A stretch of DNA of 48,318 bases from DAOTWP01 sp034435675 (GTDB lineage: Bacteria; Chloroflexota; Anaerolineae; Aggregatilineales; Phototrophicaceae): positions 1 to 48,318 of the forward strand of contig DAOTWP010000296.1 of assembly GCA_034435675.1 (NCBI GenBank), written 5' to 3'. Position numbers and translations under genes: made by a program. Position 1 is the first letter of the stretch, and every line of letters starts with the position of its first letter. The notes under the pieces were generated by a model. It had not been told where the DNA came from. It saw only the letters and a list, made by a program, of their open reading frames with translations, and made no database searches. Below, piece by piece: positions 8,401 to 13,899 of this stretch.

Positions 8401-9792
8401 AAACAGACCGCCGCCGGTGTTGTTCAGCAGCGCCACCGTGTTTAGCGTGAGGATGCCGAAGTTGCGCACTGCCGCCGCACTACCCAGCGTTTCCGCGTCG
8501 GCGATTGTCAGATTATTGATCGTCACAATGGTGTCAGCGGCGATCTCCAGCGCGCTCCCCGGCGGGTTGCCGGGTGGATCATCAGGATGGAAGCCCGCCA
8601 GCGTATGTCCATTGCCATTGATGATGATCTCGTCCGCCAGGGTGTTGTCCAGTATGGGGGTGCTGGCTCCACCGCCGCCATAGTAGTAGTCAACATCCGC
8701 GATAAACTCAATCGTGTGCGTGCCTGCCCCTGCGGCGTTAACGCAGTCCACCGCCAGCGCCAGTGATGCCATATCATTGACCAGGTATGGCGATGGAGGA
8801 CACGACTGGTTATGGAGTAAATCGCGGGCAGCATCCGATATAGGCCAGCGCCACTCATCAACAAAAAGGTGTGTAAGATTTTCTCCGGCTGCGTAGGAGG
8901 CGGCAATGATGAAATTATCAACAGCATCCTGTGTTGAGTGTGTGCTGGGTTGGCGTCCGGCAAAATGCCACAGCCGCTGGACAAACGGGACCCCACCGTA
9001 TTGTGCCTGAAGTTCCAGACCAAACGATGTGAACAGATCCGTCCCACCAAGTCCGCGAGGGTTCGGTGGTCCCTGATTGATCAACAGAGTGTTATACCAG
9101 TCGTATGTGGGATAAGGTACGTAGTAGTCCAGTATTGTGACGATATACTGCCGGAGGTCAACTTCCTCAGGGGTAGCGGGCAGCCCCAGCGCCTGGATCG
9201 TCATGGTTTTCATGAACACTGCATAACCCGTAACCACGGCATTGGACTCGTCTGGGTAAACATATGCGAGCTGATCAAAGAAAAACCAGAAATCGCGCCC
9301 CAGCTCATAGAAAATGATCGGGTCATACAGGTGGTCGTTCCGCAGGCTGTTGTAGAGACGATCAAAGAAATCGTGGTGAATCTCGATTCCCGTATGGCCA
9401 TACTGACCACAACCTGCACCGCAGGTAGCCGGGACCGAGGCAATGGTGAGCAGACCGTTGTAGTGATAGGCTAAACCGGGAGTCCTACCGGTCGCTGCTG
9501 CATAATACTCATACGCAGCATCGCTGACGTTAACAATCTCGGTCATTACGCTGTGATCAAGATTCGCATCTGGCACCAGAACCGCTACGTGCCGACCTGA
9601 GTATGCATACAGGTGAAGCTCATCGCCAAAAAACGAATAGTAGGTGGTAGGTTCTGGCAGAAGCACCGTTGATGCTACGCCCTCAACCTGGGCAAACAGT
9701 GCCGGGGGCACCAGCGCCAGTAAGACAAAAGCTGACAGCAGCAGGATGCCGATGCCAGCCCGACGTAAACCTCCTCGATTCAAAAATAACAT
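5497..9792 (-). CDS. Giant mosaic surface protein: beta-helix, paired Cys-rich domains and thrombospondin type 3 repeats
   Basis: The ATG at 9792 has GAGGAGA 5 bases upstream, giving 1431 residues; a longer frame from 9831 has no such site. A signal peptide (LLLSAFVLLALVPPALFAQ) comes first. Residues about 50-350 form a domain with YELGRDFW near 162, shaped like a zincin helix but lacking both His. A right-handed beta-helix of GGGIFN/GGGVYN turns follows, closing in SPAIDAAD...GCDIGAFE. Two alternating pairs come next: a prealbumin-like SLTVFKQ/SLRVIKQ domain of about 90 residues, then a domain of about 140 with NCPSSG and DQDNESF. A Thr/Pro linker separates the pairs. The end has about seven DADQDGVGDxCDNC calcium-binding type 3 repeats and an acidic tail. 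There is no LPXTG signal. An adhesive or matrix role is inference. Confidence 0.85.
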   Translation of the reverse strand: MLFLNRGGLRRAGIGILLLSAFVLLALVPPALFAQVEGVASTVLLPEPTTYYSFFGDELHLYAYSGRHVAVLVPDANLDHSVMTEIVNVSDAAYEYYAAATGRTPGLAYHYNGLLTIASVPATCGAGCGQYGHTGIEIHHDFFDRLYNSLRNDHLYDPIIFYELGRDFWFFFDQLAYVYPDESNAVVTGYAVFMKTMTIQALGLPATPEEVDLRQYIVTILDYYVPYPTYDWYNTLLINQGPPNPRGLGGTDLFTSFGLELQAQYGGVPFVQRLWHFAGRQPSTHSTQDAVDNFIIAASYAAGENLTHLFVDEWRWPISDAARDLLHNQSCPPSPYLVNDMASLALAVDCVNAAGAGTHTIEFIADVDYYYGGGGASTPILDNTLADEIIINGNGHTLAGFHPDDPPGNPPGSALEIAADTIVTINNLTIADAETLGSAAAVRNFGILTLNTVALLNNTGGGLFNAGDATLNVSTVASNNAQTDGGGIFNTGTLIVNHSTIARNHTWRAGGGIYNSGTALLTNSTVSGNSAAFPTDPLANNLGGGVYNAAGGMVSLIQVTLADNSASAQGGGVYNLGTLHLINSLIADSSNGDCVNMGGTVLPGGFNLVEDDTCFATLNGDPLLAPLALNAPGTTQTHALQPGSPAIDAADEAFCEAADQRGVTRPQGAGCDIGAFELTPSGSLTVFKQAVGSSAAVRFRVCISGPSHPGGNCQFVAPGAPYTWSSLLPGSYTVDEVDQAAGWYVRSGEGSVQVANGQNTQVILENHYREERLTCPPGYTSIIPVEGYPHPQWLEWLELNLRGPMSRTLDFNLPDAAGAGSHLLVQSRVGHPQLNCPSSGESACGDQDNESFDVFSSGAFVGNVPDHGNNQVLPFSFPLVLAEGVNTVTFTHTPAGGNNPWGSVSFRVLYCYVAAPPPTATATQMPTNTPQPTNTPLPSPTYTATYTANDPPYFVVNALCNDQGVVFIVNNTGITPGAQSYALDGVTAGSFQLGAGEHISIPAGYGTHTFTSGGLAMTYTCDPPIVPVGSLRVIKQTLGDSAPVAFNVCITGPAYPTGNCQLVTPGTPYTWDNLNVGSYSVTETELAQGWTLEYGGGAVEVVANQTTEVTLGNRYSVAPLVCAAGFQQVNLTTGWLELNMRGPQTQSLNLNLPQAASGQSYLLVNSRVGHPELNCPSSGHSDCTDQDNESFNIGADGSGVGNVPDFGNNQVQAFNFPLALTAGDHTLLFAHTMQAGNNPWGSVFFQAVYCYEVVVMQDGDNDGIGDTEDNCPGTYNPDQADADQDGVGDVCDNCAFTPNSDQADADQDGVGDACDNCLNTPNPDQADADQDGVGDVCDNCPNNPNPDQADADQDGVADACDNCAFTPNPDQADADQDGVGDACDNCVDVPNPDQADGDNDGTGDACDAAEPPPEASEESVLPETTPADTDG

Positions 9793-9843
9793 CGCTGTCT
9801 CCTCACATGCGCGCTTTGCAGCAAGCAGCACCGCCGCATGGTG

Positions 9844-9869
9844 AAAAAACGCCCGACAAGTGGCGGGCG
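9844..9869 (-). terminator. Perfect intrinsic terminator in the leader of the surface-protein gene
   Basis: Read on the minus strand: CGCCCG, an 8-base loop, CGGGCG, then TTTTTT. It lies 125 bases after the GAF gene stop, so it may end that transcript. Only 51 bases remain before the next ATG, with no promoter visible in them. It could therefore also act as an attenuator for the surface protein. Confidence 0.8.
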
Positions 9870-9956
9870 GCGGCAGTGACAGTAATGCGCGATGATATTA
9901 TTTTACAGGCGTTTATCTATATTGCGGGGGTCCACAGGAGGATTGTCACCAGCGTT

Positions 9957-9972
9957 TGTGACATTTGTCACT
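9957..9972. promoter_or_regulatory. CRP/FNR-family-like binding site
   Basis: TGTGACATTTGTCACT fits TGTGA-N6-TCACA at 9 of 10 positions and contains a perfect GTGACA-N2-TGTCAC dyad. It lies 22 bases past the GAF stop and about 165 bases before the surface-protein start. AT-rich sequence at 9895-9935 could hold a promoter that it controls. Confidence 0.5.
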
Positions 9973-9993
9973 TTCTTTTGCTGTGACTCAACG

Positions 9994-10596
9994 CTATTTG
10001 ACCGGCTTCTGGCGGTCAATTACTGCCAGACGCTCCCCGGCAAAGTGGCAGACCAGTTCCAGCAGCGCGACATCATTCTCGCTGAACGGCTGGTCGCCCG
10101 GCTTGTTGAGCGCTTCGACCACGCCATAGACCTTGCCCTCGCCAATCAGGGGGGCAGCCGCAATGGACTGGGTTGTGAATTTGAACTGCTCATCCACCGT
10201 GTGCGAAAAGCGGATGTCCGTGCGGACATCGCGCACCAGTGTGGGCTTGGCATGCCTGACGACCCAGCCGGCGATGCCCTGATCCGCCGGAATATGGTAA
10301 TCCAGCAGGTCGCGCGCTTTGGCACCATGCACAATCACGAAGACCAGTTCGTTCGTTTCGTCATCCAGCAGCAGCAGCGAACCATCCGGCGCATTCAACA
10401 GCTTGAGCGCCTTGACCAGAATCTCATTCAACAGCGGCAGCAGCTCGGAGTCGCTCTTGATAGTGCGCGCCTTCAGTGTATTGATAATTTCGACAAACTC
10501 GCGCAGGCTGCTGACTTCCTGGCGCAGGCGATCATTCTCTTCTTTGAGCCGTGTATTCTCGCGCTGAAGCACCTGAATTGGATTATTGAGGCTCAT
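9994..10596 (-). CDS. GAF-domain sensor protein with N-terminal coiled coil
   Basis: The protein has 200 residues. The ATG at 10596 is preceded by GGAAG at 9-base spacing; the upstream in-frame TTG at 10605 has no spaced ribosome site. Residues 1-40 are a charged heptad-like helix (LQRENTRLKEENDRLRQEV), probably a dimerising coiled coil. A single GAF domain follows, with DGSLLLLDDETNELVF, the GIAGWVV turn, DVRTDIRF and APLIGEGKVYGVVEALNK. GAF domains bind small ligands such as cyclic nucleotides or chromophores. No Cys sits at the usual bilin position and there is no output domain, so it must act through a partner. Its own promoter is probable. The signal is unknown. Confidence 0.85.
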   Translation of the reverse strand: MSLNNPIQVLQRENTRLKEENDRLRQEVSSLREFVEIINTLKARTIKSDSELLPLLNEILVKALKLLNAPDGSLLLLDDETNELVFVIVHGAKARDLLDYHIPADQGIAGWVVRHAKPTLVRDVRTDIRFSHTVDEQFKFTTQSIAAAPLIGEGKVYGVVEALNKPGDQPFSENDVALLELVCHFAGERLAVIDRQKPVK

Positions 10597-10614
10597 GGCA
10601 ATCAACTTCCACTA

Positions 10615-10629
10615 TAAACGTAATGTTTA
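10615..10629. promoter_or_regulatory. Inverted repeat near the GAF transcript start
   Basis: TAAAC-N5-GTTTA lies between the predicted -10 (10635-10640) and the GAF ATG, where a bound repressor would block transcription. The arms are only 5 bases long. Confidence 0.35.
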
Positions 10630-10634
10630 CTCTG

Positions 10635-10662
10635 ATTATAGGTGTTTTTGAGCAATTTGCAC
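10635..10662 (-). promoter_or_regulatory. Probable promoter of the GAF gene
   Basis: On the minus strand a perfect TATAAT (10635-10640) is preceded, after 16 bases, by a poor -35 (GTGCAA). The region is unusually AT-rich for this window. Confidence 0.5.
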
Positions 10663-10722
10663 GACGACGCCCCGCCTGGGAGGTTCGGGTTTGGTTAGAA
10701 GCTGCACAAACACGCCTGCGAC

Positions 10723-11904
10723 TCAGGGACGCCACGCCGGGAACCAGTCCGCCGCCGCGCTGGACGTAAGCCGCCGCGCAGTCCCGCCTGCAGCCGGAAC
10801 CAGATACAAATCCCAGTTGCCTGCCGTTAGGCTGCTGTAGGCAATCCACTGTCCATCCGGCGACCACACCGGGAAATACGTTCCGTTAGCGATCAACTGC
10901 GGGGTGCTGCTGCCGGGGGTGGTGACGACGTAAATCTCGGCGGTTGCTCCTTCCTGCTGGCGCACAAATGCCAACTGTGAGCCGTCCGGCGACCACGCAG
11001 GCATCCAATGGGTGCCCTGAATGTCAACCGGCGTCGGTGCGCTGCCGTCGCTGCGCACCGTGAATACCCGCAAATCCCCCTGCACATATGCCAGAAATGC
11101 CAATAAATCGCCACGCGGTGACCAGACCGGAAACCGCGACAATGCCGACGGTGACCACACCGTCGTCAGGTTGTCAACCAACATCTGCGGCGCTTCCAGC
11201 GGCTGCAACCCCGTGCCCAGCCGCACGCTGTAAATCGTGGCGCTGCTGTCGTACAGGCGCACATATGCCAGTTGCATGCCGTCCGGCGACCATGTGGCGT
11301 TGAAACTGAAGGCATCGTCTGGTGTCAGGCGCAGTGTCTCACCACTGGCGGCATCGGCGACATATACGCCGGGAAAACCGTTGCGCGGCGCGGCGCTGAA
11401 GGCGATGCGTTCGCCCCCCGGCGACCAGACCGGACTCCATTGGTCCCCCGGCGCAGGGCTGAGCATGTGACGCCTGCCGCCACTGGCATCGGCAAGGTAG
11501 ATGCGGTTGTTGCGCAGCGCGGGGTCAATATACGCCAGCCACCTGCCATCCGGTGACCACGCGGGCGCGGAATTGACCGAGCGTTCCTGACCGGTAGCAA
11601 TTAGGCGGTGGCTTAAACCACGCTCTACATCCAGCACATACACCGTGCCAGTAATGCCCGACCCGCTGACCTCTCCGCTGATGTACGCCAGTTCCGGCGC
11701 ATGTGCCCGCAGCACACGCCCCAGCAGCAGCGCCGCCGCCGCCAGCAGCAGCAGCAGCCCCAGCAGCACACCCGCCAGCCGAATAACCACCAGCACAATA
11801 GTCATTCGCTGCGAGCCAACGGCGCATTCTGGGGCAGATTGCGTCCCCACAAAACGCAGCTTGGCAGGTAGTGCACACCCACGCACCCCGCCGGTCAGAC
11901 TCAT
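10723..11904 (-). CDS. Membrane-anchored TolB-like (PD40) beta-propeller protein
   Basis: The protein has 393 residues. It starts with an ATGA overlap on the stop of the upstream AMP ligase, implying translational coupling. An internal ATG at 11805 would put the hydrophobic segment (IRLAGVLLGLLLLLAAAALLLG) at the very N-terminus but has no ribosome site. After the membrane anchor come at least six WD40-like/PD40 blades marked by repeated W(S)PDG or W(S)PRG turns, such as SPDGRWLAYID, SPGGERIAF, SPDGMQLAYV, SPDGSQLAFV and SPDGQWIAY. Such propellers bind proteins or glycans outside the membrane. No enzyme domain is attached. The pairing with an acyl/aryl ligase is unexplained. The last strand (WFPAWRP) closes the ring, so the protein appears complete. 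Confidence 0.85.
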   Translation of the reverse strand: MSLTGGVRGCALPAKLRFVGTQSAPECAVGSQRMTIVLVVIRLAGVLLGLLLLLAAAALLLGRVLRAHAPELAYISGEVSGSGITGTVYVLDVERGLSHRLIATGQERSVNSAPAWSPDGRWLAYIDPALRNNRIYLADASGGRRHMLSPAPGDQWSPVWSPGGERIAFSAAPRNGFPGVYVADAASGETLRLTPDDAFSFNATWSPDGMQLAYVRLYDSSATIYSVRLGTGLQPLEAPQMLVDNLTTVWSPSALSRFPVWSPRGDLLAFLAYVQGDLRVFTVRSDGSAPTPVDIQGTHWMPAWSPDGSQLAFVRQQEGATAEIYVVTTPGSSTPQLIANGTYFPVWSPDGQWIAYSSLTAGNWDLYLVPAAGGTARRLTSSAAADWFPAWRP

Positions 11905-13721
11905 TTCCTGAACTGGACGTGTTCGTAGTCGGCAAAACGTTCCTGCAAGCGCAGGCGCTGGTATTTGCCGGTCGTCGTCACGGGAATATCCTCGCCAAAG
12001 ACTACCACTTTGGGCGACTTCTCGAAGGACATTTTCTCGCGGCAGTGGGCAAGAATTGCCTCGGCAGTGACCACCGCGTCCGCTTCGCGCACGATATACG
12101 CGCCGACTTCCTCGCCGTAATAGTCATTCTTAAACGCTACCGCCAGCCCCACCTTGACGCCGGGAATCTCCAGCAGCACCTCCTCGATGTCGAACGGGCT
12201 GAATTTAACGCCGCCGCGATTAATCAGTTCCTTGATGCGCCCAGTGATGAAAAAGTATTTGCGCCCATGCGCGCCTTCGATGAAGAAGCCCTCGTCACCA
12301 CTGCGGAACCAGCCGAATTTGAATGTCTCAGCATTGCTATCCGGGCGTTTGAAGTAGTATTTCATCACATTGTGCCCGCGAATGCAGATTTCGCCGCGTT
12401 CGCCCGCTGCCAGCATCTGCCCGCTGCCGTCGGCGCTGAAGATCGCCATTTCATTCGGCGCAATTGGGCAGCCGATGCTGGGATAACCAAAGTCTTGCAG
12501 CCAGCGCTGGTGTTCCTCCCAGCTCAGGTCAATCGGCAGGTAACAACTGTAGCAGGTCGTTTCGCTCAAGCCGTAGCCATGCAGCACCGGAAAGCCGAAG
12601 AAATCCTCAAAGTCGCGCACCAGGCTCACCGCCAGCGTGCCCGCGCCGCAAATCAAGTGGCGAAAATGGGATAAATCGCGGCGGCTGATGTTGTGCCCAA
12701 AAATACTGCCGCCTGCTGCCTGCTGTTCGCGTCCGTATTCCAGTGCGAATTGCAGCAGCGTGGGCACGACGCTGACCACCTGCACTTTTTCTTTGACAAT
12801 ACGTTCCCAGAAATGGTTTGACGAGAACGCGCGGTTCAGCACGGTGCTGCCGCCCACCGCCAGCGGCGTGACCAGCGTCACCACAATGCCGTTAACATGG
12901 TGAATGGGCAGCACACACATCATGCGCTGGTTGCCCGTGATGCCCTGCCACTGGGCGATGCCGTGCGCGTCTGCGAGCAGGTTATACTGCGTCAGCACAA
13001 CGCCTTTGGGCGCGCCGGTCGTGCCGCTGGTGTAGACCAGCAGCGCCTCGTCTTCCAGCGTGGGGCTGTGTTCCATCGGCGCTTTCAGGGTCACGTCGCT
13101 TGCCTTCGCGCCGCTTTCGTCCGCCAGATACGTGGTCGGCAGGTTCTTGACCGCCTCATGAAATTGCAGGTAGCCCTCTGCCGCCTCGCCGCCCACCTGA
13201 ATCAGCGTGCGAATGTTGGGCGCGCCCAGCCCACTGCCGCCGTCAAACGGTGTTTCGACGATGCTGCGCGCCCGCGCCATGTATTCGCCGCGCACGAAAC
13301 AGACCACCGCCTCGCTGTTGCGCAGAATATAGGCAATGCGCGTGTCATCCTCAGTGACATTCTGTGGCGCAACCGCCGCCCCCAGAATCCAGCAGGCGAA
13401 ATAAATCACCACCATGTCGCTGTGGTTGTAACCGATGGTCGCCACGCGGTCGCCCCGCCGCACGCCCAGGTCGTCATGCAGCAGGTTAGCGACCTGATGC
13501 ACGCGGGCGTTAAATTCGCTGTAGGTCAGTTCTTCGCGATTGCCGTCGGCGTCGTAATGCACCAGATAGGTTTTGCTGCCGCTTGCTTTGGCATGCAGCG
13601 ACAGCAGGTGGCGGAAATTGCGGTAGGGCACTGTATAGTGATCGCCGGGAATGCCGTTCAGTGTGTGGGCGGCGGCGAGATTGGCAAGCGTGGTGTCGTC
13701 CAGATCATGCGCAGCAAGCAT
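11901..13721 (-). CDS. AMP-dependent synthetase/ligase (acyl- or aryl-CoA ligase-like)
   Basis: The ATG at 13721 follows GAGGG at 8-base spacing, giving 606 residues; a longer frame to 13760 lacks a ribosome site. All class I adenylate-forming motifs are present: VYTSGTTGAPKGVV, the HHVNG block, GYGLSETTCYSCY, GEICIRGHNVM, WFRSGDEGFF, FITGRIKELINRGG and the catalytic Lys in TTTGKYQR near the C-terminus. It should activate a carboxylate as an AMP ester and probably transfer it to CoA. The substrate pocket is not assignable; the odd SETTCYSCYLPIDLSWEEHQRW insert after the A5 motif is not typical of acetate or benzoate enzymes. It is the first gene of an operon with the beta-propeller gene and is divergent from the kinase-TIR gene. 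Confidence 0.9.
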   Translation of the reverse strand: MLAAHDLDDTTLANLAAAHTLNGIPGDHYTVPYRNFRHLLSLHAKASGSKTYLVHYDADGNREELTYSEFNARVHQVANLLHDDLGVRRGDRVATIGYNHSDMVVIYFACWILGAAVAPQNVTEDDTRIAYILRNSEAVVCFVRGEYMARARSIVETPFDGGSGLGAPNIRTLIQVGGEAAEGYLQFHEAVKNLPTTYLADESGAKASDVTLKAPMEHSPTLEDEALLVYTSGTTGAPKGVVLTQYNLLADAHGIAQWQGITGNQRMMCVLPIHHVNGIVVTLVTPLAVGGSTVLNRAFSSNHFWERIVKEKVQVVSVVPTLLQFALEYGREQQAAGGSIFGHNISRRDLSHFRHLICGAGTLAVSLVRDFEDFFGFPVLHGYGLSETTCYSCYLPIDLSWEEHQRWLQDFGYPSIGCPIAPNEMAIFSADGSGQMLAAGERGEICIRGHNVMKYYFKRPDSNAETFKFGWFRSGDEGFFIEGAHGRKYFFITGRIKELINRGGVKFSPFDIEEVLLEIPGVKVGLAVAFKNDYYGEEVGAYIVREADAVVTAEAILAHCREKMSFEKSPKVVVFGEDIPVTTTGKYQRLRLQERFADYEHVQFRK

Positions 13722-13769
13722 AAACTTAACCCTCTTAAGCAGAAAAGAAACAACCAGCAACCTGTGCTA

Positions 13770-13799
13770 AGTATAACATGGGCGCTTTGAGCGGCTCAA
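13770..13799 (-). promoter_or_regulatory. Promoter of the ligase/beta-propeller operon
   Basis: Read on the minus strand: TTGAGC, 18 bases, then TGT-TATACT with an extended -10. The transcript would start near 13763, about 42 bases before the ATG. Confidence 0.6.
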
Positions 13800-13800
13800 A
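13786..13800. promoter_or_regulatory. 15-bp perfect palindrome, candidate operator
   Basis: TTTGAGC-G-GCTCAAA overlaps the -35 of the ligase operon and ends 30 bases before the -35 of the kinase-TIR gene. A dimeric regulator bound here could repress one gene set and affect the divergent one. Confidence 0.45.
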
Positions 13801-13830
13801 CAGACCGCGTTTGCGGTGGCTGGACGCAGG

Positions 13831-13859
13831 TTGGCGGGGAAGCATGCAATCGCTACAAT
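13831..13859 (+). promoter_or_regulatory. Promoter of the kinase-kinase-TIR gene
   Basis: TTGGCG (13831-13836), a 17-base spacer and TACAAT (13854-13859). The predicted transcript starts near 13866, 34 bases before the ATG at 13900. Confidence 0.65.
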
Positions 13860-13899
13860 CAAGTCAGGGGTTTATCGCTGGCGTAAAGGGACTGTGAGC

